The notes under the pieces were generated by a model that worked only from the letters and a program-made list of their open reading frames with translations, did no database searches and was not told the DNA's origin. Shown here piece after piece: positions 34,704 through 43,420 of a stretch of 64,000 nucleotides of DNA; within the stretch, counting starts at the first letter, position 1, and the number at the start of each line of letters is the position of its first letter. The position numbers and the translations under genes are program-made. This stretch comes from Chryseolinea lacunae (GTDB lineage Bacteria; Bacteroidota; Bacteroidia; Cytophagales; Cyclobacteriaceae), in assembly GCF_016735595.1 (NCBI RefSeq), contig NZ_JAERRB010000011.1:1-64000 (forward strand), written 5' to 3'.

Positions 34704-36047
34704 ATGAAAAGAATACAGTATATAGGAATATGCCTGATGGCGCTGGTGATGGGGTTGTCGGGTTGTGAAGACCCTATAGAAAACCCGTCGTTTGGTCCCG
34801 ATGAACAACCGCGCATCTTTGGATGGAGCACCGTCAACAAATATTTTGTCGACATCAAAGACTCGCTGGTCATCGACATGAAAATTTCGCCCAGTGCGGG
34901 CGCCACCTACAAGTGGTTTGTGAACGACGTGGAAGTGAGCAGCAAACGCCGCTTCAGCTATAAGTTCAGCGACACCGAAACCTACCGGATCAAGTTTGAA
35001 GTGGACCGCAACGGTGTGAAGAACTCACGTCAGGGCGATGCCATCGTGACCAAACCGTTTGTGGCAAAAACCTACAACAAAAAAGTGGTAGGCTTCATGA
35101 CACGCGACGGTTCGCTGGAAACCATCAACCTGAAAAACCTGACACACCTGGTGATCTCTTCGGCCGTGGTGGAAGAAATTGGCGATCAATTGGTAGACAC
35201 CACATTCACCACGCTCAACATTCCGCTCATCATCAAGGCTGCACACAACGAAGGCGTGTATGTGTTGCTTGACGTGACGGGCAGACTGGTGAACATGACC
35301 GGCGGCGGCGAATATGCCAGCTATGGTTTCTATAACGTTATCAAAGATGTGGACAAGCGCGACAAGGCCATCGCGGCATTCCTGAAGTTTGCCAAGAACA
35401 ACGCCTTCGACGGGGTGAACATTTATCTGAACAACGCGTCGGAAGATGCGGGCATTCTGAAACCCGCCATCACGTTGCCGTTCTATCAGGCCGTGGCCGC
35501 AGCGTTGCCCGAAGGACCAAACGGCAAGTTCTTCTACACGGCATCTGCCATGGGCGGATGGCTCACCAGCGAGCTCAAGCCCATCACGCAAGTGGAAGAA
35601 ATTGATTGGGTAAACCTGCATCCCTTCCGCTATGGTGCACCCGAAATTTCGGAAGACGCACCCTATAGCGGCTTTGTTGATCTGGCCGCCACATGGGAAA
35701 GCTTTGGCATGCCGAAGGAAAAAATCGTGAACGGCATTCCCGCCTTTGGCCTGCACTACATCTATCCGCACGACGGCACCACCGTGGGCTGGGGCAACAT
35801 GTGGCTCTATACTTCCTACGATAGCTACAAGAGCATCCTGGCGCGCGACGCACAAGCCTACACGAAAAACAAACTGGATGTAGACGACGGCATCTTCTAT
35901 GACGGCCATCCGGCTGCGCAGAAAAAATCGCAGTATGTGCTGGATCAGGGCTTGGGTGGTGTGATGGTGTGGGGTATTGAAAACGACACACAAGACCAAT
36001 CCAAATCGTTGGTGAAAGCCGTGAGCACGGCGTTGGGCAATGACTAG
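34704..36047 (+). CDS. GH18-fold lipoprotein lacking the catalytic motif (probable glycan-binding protein)
   Basis: A 447-residue lipoprotein with a signal peptide and lipobox (VMGLSGC). Residues about 45-115 look like a PKD/Ig-type domain (AGATYKWFVNDVEVSSKRRF). Residues about 125-445 follow the GH18 TIM-barrel pattern: KVVGFMTRDGSLETINLKN, THLVISS, VYVLLDVTG, and the C-terminal GGVMVWGIENDTQ. The GH18 catalytic motif DGxDxDxE is replaced by DGVNIYLN (residues 236-243), so Asn239, Tyr241 and Asn243 stand where two Asp and the acid Glu should be. The active neighbour at 36091 keeps all three. This points to a binding protein or pseudoenzyme. It lies 21 bp after susD, the position where surface glycan-binding proteins are usually found. 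Confidence 0.85.
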   Translation: MKRIQYIGICLMALVMGLSGCEDPIENPSFGPDEQPRIFGWSTVNKYFVDIKDSLVIDMKISPSAGATYKWFVNDVEVSSKRRFSYKFSDTETYRIKFEVDRNGVKNSRQGDAIVTKPFVAKTYNKKVVGFMTRDGSLETINLKNLTHLVISSAVVEEIGDQLVDTTFTTLNIPLIIKAAHNEGVYVLLDVTGRLVNMTGGGEYASYGFYNVIKDVDKRDKAIAAFLKFAKNNAFDGVNIYLNNASEDAGILKPAITLPFYQAVAAALPEGPNGKFFYTASAMGGWLTSELKPITQVEEIDWVNLHPFRYGAPEISEDAPYSGFVDLAATWESFGMPKEKIVNGIPAFGLHYIYPHDGTTVGWGNMWLYTSYDSYKSILARDAQAYTKNKLDVDDGIFYDGHPAAQKKSQYVLDQGLGGVMVWGIENDTQDQSKSLVKAVSTALGND

Positions 36048-36090
36048 AGCTCAACATGCAACAGGACCACAGGATAACTTGAAAGACGCT

Positions 36091-37341
36091 ATGAAAAACA
36101 AATTTAAAATCATGAAGGCAGGCATCCTGTGGGCCTTCATGCTACTGGGTGGCGTGGCCTCGGCGCAACTGAAAGTGGTGGGCTATGTGGGCAACGAAGA
36201 TCCGCTGGTTTCGGTCGACTACTCAAGGGTCACACACCTGAACATGGCCTTTGTGAATCCCACCGATGCCGCAGGAACGCTGAGCTTCACCAACTGGCAA
36301 CAAAGCGCCATCCCGATGAAGACACAGTATGTGACAAGCGCACACGCGCAGGGACGCAAAGTGCTGGCCTCACTGGCCGGTGGCACGGCGTCCGAAAATG
36401 CCGCCATGCGCAACCGCTACTTCAACCTCATCAGCGATGCGAACCGCGCGGGCTTTGTGCAGAAGATTGTCGACTTCGTGAAGAACAACAACCTCGACGG
36501 CATCGACGTGGACCTGGAAGGTGCGGCCATCAACGCCGACTATGGAAAGTTTGTGATCGCCCTCTGCAACGCCCTTCAACCCCAGGGCAAACTGGTGACG
36601 GCCGCATTGTCGCACCTGAACGGCGCCGCGAATGTTCCCACCGATGCCATGAATCGTTTCGACTTTCTGAACATCATGGCCTACGACCGAACCGGTCCGT
36701 GGAATCCATCATCGCCCGGACAACACGCGTCGTTCGATTTTGCCGAGGAGAGCGTGAACTACTGGACGGCCAGGGGACTGGCACCCTCGAAATGTATTCT
36801 GGGTGTGCCCTTCTATGGCTACAGCTTCGGCGCCGACAACACCGCGCGAACCTATGCCTACATTGTTGACAACTTCCCCGGCGCCGAAAACAAAGACGAC
36901 GTGACGGCCAATGGCACCACGATCTATTACAACGGCACGGCCACCATACAACAAAAGGCGCAATACGTGAAAGACCACGAACTGGGCGGCATCATGATCT
37001 GGAACGTGAGCCAGGACAAACCTTCGTCAGACACCAGGTCGTTGCTCCGCGCCATTGACGATGTTCTGAAAATTTCGTCTATCGTGACAGACGCTGCCGA
37101 TGAAAGAAAGGAGAACAGCATAAAGGTTTTTCCAAACCCCGCTAGTTCCCTACTAACCATCAAGGCGGGTGATGATTATAGGAAAGGAACAATACGCATT
37201 GTAGACAGTATGGGAACCGTGCGCGTCTATGAAAAGTATTCCGGAACAGACGTCGACGTGTCATCTTTTTCACCGGGTGCCTACCTGGTGTTGTTGGAAA
37301 ATGGCAGCCGGTCGGCCACTGTGAAATTTGTGAGACAATGA
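36091..37341 (+). CDS. GH18 chitinase or endo-N-acetylglucosaminidase with type IX secretion tail
   Basis: A 416-residue exported enzyme. The start at 36091 (MKNKFKIMKAGILWAFMLLG) gives a signal peptide ending VASAQ; a frame from 36040 would overlap the previous gene and hide it. The GH18 barrel runs to about residue 330, with KVVGYVGNEDP, KVLASLAGG, the catalytic NLDGIDVDLEG (Asp136, Asp139, Asp141, acid Glu143), the product-binding FLNIMAYDRTG, and GGIMIWNVSQD. The last 80 residues form a type A type IX sorting domain (SIKVFPNPASSLLTIKAGDD). GH18 enzymes hydrolyse beta-1,4 bonds next to GlcNAc in chitin or N-glycans; the substrate cannot be decided from the sequence. It is the last gene of the locus. 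Confidence 0.9.
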   Translation: MKNKFKIMKAGILWAFMLLGGVASAQLKVVGYVGNEDPLVSVDYSRVTHLNMAFVNPTDAAGTLSFTNWQQSAIPMKTQYVTSAHAQGRKVLASLAGGTASENAAMRNRYFNLISDANRAGFVQKIVDFVKNNNLDGIDVDLEGAAINADYGKFVIALCNALQPQGKLVTAALSHLNGAANVPTDAMNRFDFLNIMAYDRTGPWNPSSPGQHASFDFAEESVNYWTARGLAPSKCILGVPFYGYSFGADNTARTYAYIVDNFPGAENKDDVTANGTTIYYNGTATIQQKAQYVKDHELGGIMIWNVSQDKPSSDTRSLLRAIDDVLKISSIVTDAADERKENSIKVFPNPASSLLTIKAGDDYRKGTIRIVDSMGTVRVYEKYSGTDVDVSSFSPGAYLVLLENGSRSATVKFVRQ

Positions 37342-37363
37342 AATAGTGATGTAGTATTCCTGA

Positions 37364-37417
37364 AGCAGTGGGGTAGCCGGAATTTGGGTTTTCCCGGAAT
37401 ACTCCGCTGCTTTTTTT
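37364..37417 (+). terminator. Intrinsic terminator after the GH18 gene
   Basis: An imperfect long stem pairs AGCAGTGGGGTA-like sequence at 37364-37380 with CCGGAATACTCCGCTGCT ending at 37411, followed by a run of T. It lies 20-76 bp after the GH18 stop codon. Confidence 0.75.
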
Positions 37418-37480
37418 GATGACGGATTTATGGTTAACAAGTTGTTCGTTGTGTAACAACCGTTGTATGTGTTTTTTTGA

Positions 37481-37515
37481 AGCGCTGACTTTTGTGTAGA
37501 GTCAGCGCTTTTTTT
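37481..37515 (+). terminator. Second intrinsic terminator
   Basis: A perfect 10-bp stem (AGCGCTGACT with AGTCAGCGCT), a 9-nt loop and a tail of seven T. It insulates the GH18 locus from the flavin reductase-like gene. Confidence 0.85.
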
Positions 37516-37604
37516 ATGGAGCATGCCGCGGGTTTCTTTCCGCAAGAATCAGGTTGATGACCATTGGTGAAAACACAAGCTTTGTGTATACAAAAAGAAA
37601 AGGT

Positions 37605-38240
37605 ATGCACATCACATCAGAACCCGCCATTCTTTATTTTGGCACCCCGGTGGTGCTGGTCAGCACCGTGAACGAAGATGGAAGCTACAACCTCGCGCCG
37701 ATATCGTCGGTGTTCTGGCTGGGATGGCGCTGTGTCATTGGCATGGGCGCGGTGTCGAAGACGGTAGAGAATCTGTTGCGCACAAAACACTGCGTACTCA
37801 ACCTGCCCTCTGTGCACGAAGCAGCCCAGGTCAACGCACTGGCGCTCACCACGGGCTCCGACCCGGTGCCCGAAGGAAAAAAGCTGAAAGGCTATCAAAC
37901 TGTGCGCAACAAATTTGAGCGCGCAGGATTCACACCCGAAGCCTCATTGCACGTGGCGTCGCCCCGCGTGCAGGAATGCCCTGTTCACCTGGAAGCCGAA
38001 GTGGCCACCGTGCACGGCCTGGCCGAAGACGATCCCGCCAAGGCCGGCCGCATCGTCACCATCGAACTGCGCATTGTGAAGGTGCACGTGGACCACACCA
38101 TCCTTGCCGACGGCGAACCCAACCGCATCGACCCCGACAAATGGCGACCGTTGATGATGAGCTTTCAGAAATTCTATGGTCTTGGCAAACAGGTACATGC
38201 GTCCACGCTGGCCGAGATACCCGAGCACCTCTATCGGTAG
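37605..38240 (+). CDS. Flavin reductase-like domain protein
   Basis: About 211 residues from the ATG at 37605; an upstream in-frame ATG at 37554 adds a 17-residue leader that is not typical of the family. MHITSEPAILYFGTPVVLVS and GSYNLAPISSVFWLGWRCVI are the FMN-binding core of the DIM6/NTAB flavin-reductase domain; SKTVENLLRTKHCVLNLPS continues it. A central insertion and ending ELRIVKVHVDHTIL match the family's C-terminal strand. It is cytoplasmic. Members are NAD(P)H:FMN oxidoreductases or flavin-binding proteins that supply reduced flavin to partners; no partner enzyme is adjacent. It stands between the GH18 terminators and the phosphatase operon. Confidence 0.85.
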   Translation: MHITSEPAILYFGTPVVLVSTVNEDGSYNLAPISSVFWLGWRCVIGMGAVSKTVENLLRTKHCVLNLPSVHEAAQVNALALTTGSDPVPEGKKLKGYQTVRNKFERAGFTPEASLHVASPRVQECPVHLEAEVATVHGLAEDDPAKAGRIVTIELRIVKVHVDHTILADGEPNRIDPDKWRPLMMSFQKFYGLGKQVHASTLAEIPEHLYR

Positions 38241-38343
38241 GTAAAGAAAACGTCTTAAAAAGGTAACATGAGCCCATTGTAATCTGACGTCACAAGCTAT
38301 TCTTTTGCGGGATCTAAGCCGCCGGGGGTTTACCTTGCGACTG

Positions 38344-38351
38344 TATCTTTG
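38344..38351 (+). promoter_or_regulatory. Bacteroidota-type -7 box (TATCTTTG)
   Basis: An exact match to TAnnTTTG ending only 6 bp before the ATG at 38358. If used, the mRNA would have an extremely short leader. No convincing -33 TTTG partner was found at normal spacing. Confidence 0.4.
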
Positions 38352-38357
38352 TTGCTC

Positions 38358-40175
38358 ATGAAAAAAACATATTCACTCCTCATCCTCATCCTCATCCTGC
38401 TGGCCTGCCACGCGGGCGCACAAAACGCGGCCCCGAAAATGCACGCCCACAATGACTATATCCACCCCGTGCCTTTCTGGGAAGCGTTTGCCAATGGCTA
38501 CGAATCCATTGAAGCCGATGTGTTTCTTCACAACGGCGCCGTGGTGGTGGCCCACGAAGAAGAAAGCATTTCGCCCCAGCGCACCCTCGAAGCCTTGTAT
38601 CTCGCGCCCTTGCGTGAAGCCTTTTCGCCCGCACTGGGCAAGCGACGCAACCTGCAGTTTTTAATCGATATCAAATCCGATCCCTATCAAACCCTGGCCC
38701 AGGTAGTGAAGGTGCTGGAGCCTTACAAAGACCTGACGCGCACTGCCGATCGCGCAGGCGTGGAGGTGGTGATTTCCGGAAACCGCCCCGCGCCCAAAGA
38801 CTATGTGAACTATCCCGACTATATCCGCTTCGACTATCAAAGCATCGACCGCGGCGCCGATGTGCCATGGCAAAAAGTGGCCATGGTGAGCTTTGCGTTC
38901 AAAACATTTTCGGAGTGGAATGGCCTGGGCCGCATGACCGATGCGGATAGGCACGCCGTGTCAGACATCATTACCAAAGTGCACGCCACCGGCAAACCCA
39001 TTCGCTTCTGGGCCACGCCCGACATTTCTACTGCATGGCGCGCACTGGCCGACTTGGGTGTGGACTTCATCAACACCGATCACCTGTTTCAGGCCGCAGC
39101 CTTTGTGCACAACATGCCCCGTGAGCGTTACATCGCCAAAACAAAAACAACGCCCTACACACCCACCTTCGCCTCCGACGGAAAAGAAAAGAAAATCAAG
39201 AACGTGATCCTCTTCATTGGCGACGGCATGGGCCTCGCACAGGTAACGGCTGGCATGGTGGGCAACGGCAACACATTGTCGCTTACACAACTGAAAAACA
39301 TCGGCCTCAGCAAAACCCAATCGGCCGACGATTTCACTACCGACTCAGCGGCAGGAGCAACGGCACTATCAACCGGTAAGAAAACAAAGAACCGCTACAT
39401 CGGCATGGCTGCGGACGCCACGCGTCTCGAAAACCTTTCTGAATATGTGCGCCGTTTTCAATTCAACACCGGCGTGATCACCACCGACCGCGTGACAGGT
39501 GCAACACCGTCGTCGTTCTATGCACACCGAACCGACCGGGGCATGACCGAAGCCATCGCAGGCGACCTGTCAACCAGCGGCCTCACCGTGTTTGTGGGTG
39601 CCGGTGAAGAAGATTTTACGACGAGCCGCAAGGCCTTGCAGGATGCAGGATTTACGTTGACAACTTCGCTGAAAGACATTTCCACATCGCACGACAAACG
39701 CGTTGGATTTTTTGCAGCCCCGGGCGACCTGCCCGGCAAAACTTCCGGAAGAGACAACTACTTGCCCGAAGCCGTCGACGCCACACTCGCGTTTCTGACG
39801 GAAAAGAAACAACCCTTCTTCCTGATGGTGGAAGGCGCCAAAGTGGACTCGGGCGGACATGCCAACGACCTGGGCACCGTGGTGGAAGAAATGATCGACA
39901 TGGACAAAGCCCTTGCCTCGGCACTTCGCTTTGCCGACGCCAATGGAGAAACCCTCATCGTTGTGACGGCCGATCATGAAACAGGAGGACTGTCGTTGCC
40001 GCAAGGTGACCTGGCACAACGCCAGGTGGCCGGCCAGTTTCAATCCAACGATCACTCGGCGATTATGGTGCCAGTGTTTGCCTATGGACCACACGCTGGT
40101 GCCTTCAGAGGGGTGTATGAGAACACAGAGATCCACCGTGTCATCGTGGAGTTGTTGAAGAAATATTACAAGTAG
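38358..40175 (+). CDS. Fusion of PI-PLC/GDPD-like phosphodiesterase domain and alkaline phosphatase
   Basis: A 605-residue exported two-domain enzyme. MKKTYSLLILILILLACHAG is a signal peptide, possibly a lipoprotein signal because of the Cys. Residues about 25-265 resemble the AIM6-like PI-PLC/GDPD TIM barrel: KMHAHNDYIHPVPFWEAFAN, YESIEADVFLHNGAVVVAHE, and FWATPDISTAWRALADLGVD. Residues about 275-605 are a metal-dependent alkaline phosphatase: KNVILFIGDGMGLAQV, the nucleophile Ser330 in TDSAAGATALSTG, VEGAKVDSGGHANDLG, VVTADHETGGL and HSAIMVPVFAYGPHAGAF. The pair could split a phosphodiester and then remove the phosphate. It is followed 2 bp later by a metallophosphoesterase gene, which suggests an organic-phosphate scavenging operon, by inference induced under phosphate limitation. 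Confidence 0.88.
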   Translation: MKKTYSLLILILILLACHAGAQNAAPKMHAHNDYIHPVPFWEAFANGYESIEADVFLHNGAVVVAHEEESISPQRTLEALYLAPLREAFSPALGKRRNLQFLIDIKSDPYQTLAQVVKVLEPYKDLTRTADRAGVEVVISGNRPAPKDYVNYPDYIRFDYQSIDRGADVPWQKVAMVSFAFKTFSEWNGLGRMTDADRHAVSDIITKVHATGKPIRFWATPDISTAWRALADLGVDFINTDHLFQAAAFVHNMPRERYIAKTKTTPYTPTFASDGKEKKIKNVILFIGDGMGLAQVTAGMVGNGNTLSLTQLKNIGLSKTQSADDFTTDSAAGATALSTGKKTKNRYIGMAADATRLENLSEYVRRFQFNTGVITTDRVTGATPSSFYAHRTDRGMTEAIAGDLSTSGLTVFVGAGEEDFTTSRKALQDAGFTLTTSLKDISTSHDKRVGFFAAPGDLPGKTSGRDNYLPEAVDATLAFLTEKKQPFFLMVEGAKVDSGGHANDLGTVVEEMIDMDKALASALRFADANGETLIVVTADHETGGLSLPQGDLAQRQVAGQFQSNDHSAIMVPVFAYGPHAGAFRGVYENTEIHRVIVELLKKYYK

Positions 40176-40177
40176 AG

Positions 40178-41698
40178 ATGACGACCAAATCGATCTTGCT
40201 GACTGGACTGTTGCTGACATTTTTTGTTGTCGGTGCCAGCAGCCAACGCTCCAGGGAAACGGTGAGCGGTCGTGTGTTTTTGGATGACAACCACAACGGC
40301 ATTTTTGAAGCTTCAGAAAAACCGTTGGCTGGTGTGATGATTTGCAACGGAGAAGATATTGTCCGCACCGACCCGCAGGGACACTACAGTCTTTCCCTTC
40401 GCAAGGATCGCGCTGTGTTTGTGGTGAAGCCCGCCGGATATAGTGTGCCACAAACAAACGACCATCGTCCGCAAGGTTATCGTCTGCCCGCACAAATCGC
40501 AACGCAGAAAGGACGCGTCGACTTTCCACTCTACAAAAATGAAGAAGGCGATTCCTTCACCATCGCCCTGCTGGGCGACCCGCAAGTGGACGCCATGGAC
40601 GACATCCATCATGTGAGCAAACTGGTTACGGAAGAGCTGGCCTTGCACAAACCTGATTTCATGGTGCCCCTCGGCGACCTCACGTTCGACAACCTGTCGA
40701 TGTTCGATCCGCTGGCCAAGACACTGGGTCTTGTTGGTTCTCCCCTCTACTACACCATCGGCAATCACGACCTCAACTTCGGCAAGTCACACCTGCACGA
40801 ACGCGACGACAGTTTTGAAGCAGCCTTTGGACCATCCTATTATGCGTTTGAATATGGCGCATCCCTTTTCCTGGTGCTCAACGATATCTATCCCACTTCG
40901 GCGCGTGCCTATGAAGGCCGCATCGACGACCAGCAGATGCACTTCATCCAAAACCTGCTTGCGCTGGAGAGTCGCGACAAACCCGTATACATCTTTCTTC
41001 ACATTCCCCTGGAGTTTGTAGAAAACCGGCAAGCCTTGCTCGACCTTTTGCAGGAACGCGAGAATGTGTTTGTGGGGAGTGGTCACACGCACACCCAATA
41101 CCACAACTACTATGCGCGCCCGGGTCGCAAGCCCGTGCACGAACTGGTGGCCGGTGCCGTGTGTGGGGCATGGTGGCAAGGCCCTCACGATGTGCAGGGG
41201 ATTCCATTCGCGCTGATGTATGACGGCACACCAAAAGGTTATTGGTACATGCACATCAACCAATCAACATACACGCTCGACTACAAGGCGTCATCATACG
41301 CACCCGAAAAGCAAATGGATTTGTGGGCACCCGAAGTAAACGAATGGGACACGGTGCTGAACGTGCTAAACACCGACACGCTATACGCCAACATCTATGC
41401 CGCCGACGCCTTCACCACGGTGAAGCTGCAATGGGACAATGCCGGCCCATGGCAATCCATGGAACGACACGAAGGCGTGGCACCGTTGTTTGCGCGCTTG
41501 CAGAAACTTCAGGCACTGGGCCGCTTTGCATCCGCACACGGCTCGCCCATTCCCGACGAGCAAACGTCAAGCAAGCACCTGTGGAGATTCGCCATCCCGA
41601 AAAACCTTTCCCCCGGCCCACACCTGGTGACGGTGACGGCCGAACGGGAAACCTACGGACTCAAAGCCATTGGAAAGAAAGTGGTGTGGGTGAAATGA
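40178..41698 (+). CDS. Exported calcineurin-like metallophosphoesterase
   Basis: A 506-residue protein with a signal peptide (MTTKSILLTGLLLTFFVVGA). Residues about 28-120 form the N-terminal beta-sandwich domain of this family (VSGRVFLDDNHNGIFEASEK, GHYSLSLRKDRAVFVV). The catalytic domain carries ALLGDPQVD, VPLGDLTFD, YTIGNHDLNF, FLHIPLEF and VGSGHTHTQY, supplying the binuclear metal ligands. A C-terminal domain (about 370-506) matches the MetallophosC type. The start lies 2 bp after the stop of the phosphodiesterase-phosphatase fusion, so the two are cotranscribed and probably share phosphate scavenging. The exact substrate is unknown. A strong terminator follows. Confidence 0.9.
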   Translation: MTTKSILLTGLLLTFFVVGASSQRSRETVSGRVFLDDNHNGIFEASEKPLAGVMICNGEDIVRTDPQGHYSLSLRKDRAVFVVKPAGYSVPQTNDHRPQGYRLPAQIATQKGRVDFPLYKNEEGDSFTIALLGDPQVDAMDDIHHVSKLVTEELALHKPDFMVPLGDLTFDNLSMFDPLAKTLGLVGSPLYYTIGNHDLNFGKSHLHERDDSFEAAFGPSYYAFEYGASLFLVLNDIYPTSARAYEGRIDDQQMHFIQNLLALESRDKPVYIFLHIPLEFVENRQALLDLLQERENVFVGSGHTHTQYHNYYARPGRKPVHELVAGAVCGAWWQGPHDVQGIPFALMYDGTPKGYWYMHINQSTYTLDYKASSYAPEKQMDLWAPEVNEWDTVLNVLNTDTLYANIYAADAFTTVKLQWDNAGPWQSMERHEGVAPLFARLQKLQALGRFASAHGSPIPDEQTSSKHLWRFAIPKNLSPGPHLVTVTAERETYGLKAIGKKVVWVK

Positions 41699-41766
41699 CA
41701 AAAAGGAGCGTGTCGTTTTTTAGGTTGACACTTCCGATTCAACATTGTCAAACGCTATTTAAAAAA

Positions 41767-41796
41767 GAAAGCACCCCGACTTGTCGGGGTGCTTTC
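41767..41796. terminator. Bidirectional intrinsic terminator
   Basis: A 13-bp stem (GAAAGCACCCCGA with TCGGGGTGCTTTC) and a 4-nt loop, A-rich on the left and ending before AAAC on the right. It separates the phosphoesterase operon from the convergent gene ending at 41844. Confidence 0.85.
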
Positions 41797-41843
41797 AAAC
41801 AGCTAACAATTACTCGTCAACTGTGTAAGCAATGTAACGTGCG

Positions 41844-42233
41844 TTACGGTTTGGGATTAGGAACCAGCTTACCTTTGTCGTCGAAACGATAGGTCTGTGG
41901 TTGTCCTCCCTGATTCATCATCTGAACCGTGTAGCCGGAGTTAGCGTCGCTTTTGTAGATCGTAGAGTTCGTTTCCCAGCCCTTGTATTCGGGGCTTTGC
42001 AACGTTTGACGCAACGAGGCAGGAATTTCGGCAGTCTTTATTTGCGTCATGCCCTTGGTGGCATCGTTCGAATAGTTCTGGCTTTGTTGAGGCGCGGGCT
42101 GCTGTTGTTCAGGAGGAGCAGGTTGCACGCGGGGCTCACCGTTGCGTTGCGTTTTGGTGGTATCAATTTGAGCGAAGGTTGCGGCCGTTCCTACGAACAG
42201 CATGCCGGCGGCGAATAACATTATCTTTTTCAT
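41844..42233 (-). CDS. Exported hypothetical protein with PepSY-like C-terminal half
   Basis: A 129-residue protein. MKKIMLFAAGMLFVGTAATF is a signal peptide ending FAQ. Residues about 30-55 are low-complexity Pro/Gln (PAPPEQQQPAPQQ). The C-terminal half (TAEIPASLRQTLQSPEYKGW, then STIYKSDANSGYTVQMMNQG, then TYRFDDKGKLV) has the strand-helix pattern of small periplasmic PepSY-like proteins common in Bacteroidota. No catalytic role is expected. It is a single gene; its promoter lies in the 220-bp gap to 42457, which contains no other gene. Confidence 0.75.
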   Translation of the reverse strand: MKKIMLFAAGMLFVGTAATFAQIDTTKTQRNGEPRVQPAPPEQQQPAPQQSQNYSNDATKGMTQIKTAEIPASLRQTLQSPEYKGWETNSTIYKSDANSGYTVQMMNQGGQPQTYRFDDKGKLVPNPKP

Positions 42234-42456
42234 ATCGATTTTGTTTTTTTTGGTTTACGGCTTTGATTAATCCTATTCAAAATTTCGTGCCACATCAGGA
42301 TCACGCGAATTGTAGTGGCTGATTGGCGTTGTGTGAGACTGCATTGTGTCACTATTGCTCACATTGATGCGTTATGACGAGAAATGTCTACAACCACCGG
42401 TGTGCACGCAATCGTATATCGAAACCTCGTCACACAATTTGTCGGCGATTCGGGAA

Positions 42457-42636
42457 CTATTCGTCGGGGCGTTTCGGAATTTCCGGAGGAGCCGACGGGG
42501 GCGTGGTGAGTGGTTCGTGCCCGGGAATGGTCTCCGGTTCCTTCTTTGGCCACACGGTGGGTTCGGGCGTTGGGCCCGGCTTGATTTCAGGTTCCCTTCC
42601 CGGAACCGGAATTTCAGTTGGTCTTTCCATTTTCAT
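42457..42636 (-). CDS. Short proline-rich hypothetical protein
   Basis: About 59 residues from the ATG at 42636 (MKMERPTEIPVPGREPEI), consisting almost wholly of Pro, Glu, Thr and Lys (PGPTPEPTVWPKKEPETIPG, then TTPPSAPPEIPKRPDE). There is no signal peptide or domain and it is probably disordered. Similar tiny proline-rich proteins occur in many Bacteroidota, so it is likely a real gene. A longer frame to 42693 adds a start (MKCRFGLAQF) inside the divergent regulatory palindrome's vicinity and is less likely. It is divergent from the HAD phosphatase gene. Confidence 0.55.
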   Translation of the reverse strand: MKMERPTEIPVPGREPEIKPGPTPEPTVWPKKEPETIPGHEPLTTPPSAPPEIPKRPDE

Positions 42637-42687
42637 AATGCGTTCTTTCCAGGAGTCATCGAAGAACTGTGCCAACCCAAACCTGCA

Positions 42688-42701
42688 TTTCACATGTGAA
42701 A
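42688..42701. promoter_or_regulatory. Perfect 14-bp palindrome (candidate operator) upstream of HAD gene
   Basis: TTTCACATGTGAAA is a perfect palindrome between the divergent proline-rich gene and the HAD gene. A TATTTTTG -7-like box follows at 42710-42717, 22-29 bp before the HAD ATG, so the palindrome covers the -33 region, a classic repressor position. The binding protein is unknown. Confidence 0.5.
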
Positions 42702-42738
42702 ACTTCGCGTATTTTTGCCTCGCTCAAAAGCCACGCAA

Positions 42739-43404
42739 ATGAACACACCCCAAGCCATCATCTTCGACCTGAACGGCACCATGATCGACGACATGCAATT
42801 CCACCTCGAAGAGTGGTATAACGTGATCGTGAACCACCTCGGCGCCAACCTAACCCTGCAGCAGGTGAAGGCCCAGATGTATGGCAGCAACTTCGAATTG
42901 TTCGAGCGCGTGTTTGGAAAGGGACGCTACACCCCCGAAGAAATAGAAGCCATCGCCATGATGAAGGAGCGACAATATCAGGAGCGCTTCCGGCCGCACC
43001 TTCGCCTCATTGAAGGTCTTCCTCTTTTTCTCGACCGCATTGCACGCAACCAAGTCAAGCTCGGCATCGCTTCGGCTGCACCGCCATTCAACATTGATTT
43101 TGTGCTCGATGCCCTCGACATCCGAAAGCAGTTCGGCGCCGTGGTGAGCGCCGCCGATGTTAAAAAAAGCAAGCCCGATCCGGAGCCTTTTCTGAAAGCT
43201 GCCCAGCAACTTGGCGTAGCTCCCGAACACTGCCTCGTTTTTGAAGACGCTCCCAAAGGCATCGAGGCCGCCCTGCGCGCGGGCATGAAGGCCGTGGCAA
43301 TCACCACGATACACACCGCAGCCGAGTTCAGCCAATATCCCGACGTTCTCTTCTTTATTAAGGACTATACCGACCCCCGGCTGTCCACCCTGATCCCGGA
43401 ATAA
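42739..43404 (+). CDS. HAD-superfamily phosphatase (beta-phosphoglucomutase-like)
   Basis: A 221-residue cytoplasmic enzyme. The ATG at 42739 (MNTPQAIIFDLNGTMIDDMQ) gives motif I DLNGTM; the usual second Asp of DxDGT is Asn here, a change that occurs in some family members and may lower phosphatase activity. LGIASAAPP carries the motif II Ser/Thr position, KKSKPDPEPF the motif III Lys, and VFEDAPKGIEAALRAGMKAV motif IV. The cap insertion after motif I is of the beta-phosphoglucomutase type. Substrates of such enzymes are small sugar phosphates. It precedes the arabinose operon by 72 bp and could serve sugar-phosphate homeostasis, although the araB operator lies between them. Confidence 0.85.
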   Translation: MNTPQAIIFDLNGTMIDDMQFHLEEWYNVIVNHLGANLTLQQVKAQMYGSNFELFERVFGKGRYTPEEIEAIAMMKERQYQERFRPHLRLIEGLPLFLDRIARNQVKLGIASAAPPFNIDFVLDALDIRKQFGAVVSAADVKKSKPDPEPFLKAAQQLGVAPEHCLVFEDAPKGIEAALRAGMKAVAITTIHTAAEFSQYPDVLFFIKDYTDPRLSTLIPE

Positions 43405-43420
43405 TAATTGCCCGATATTT

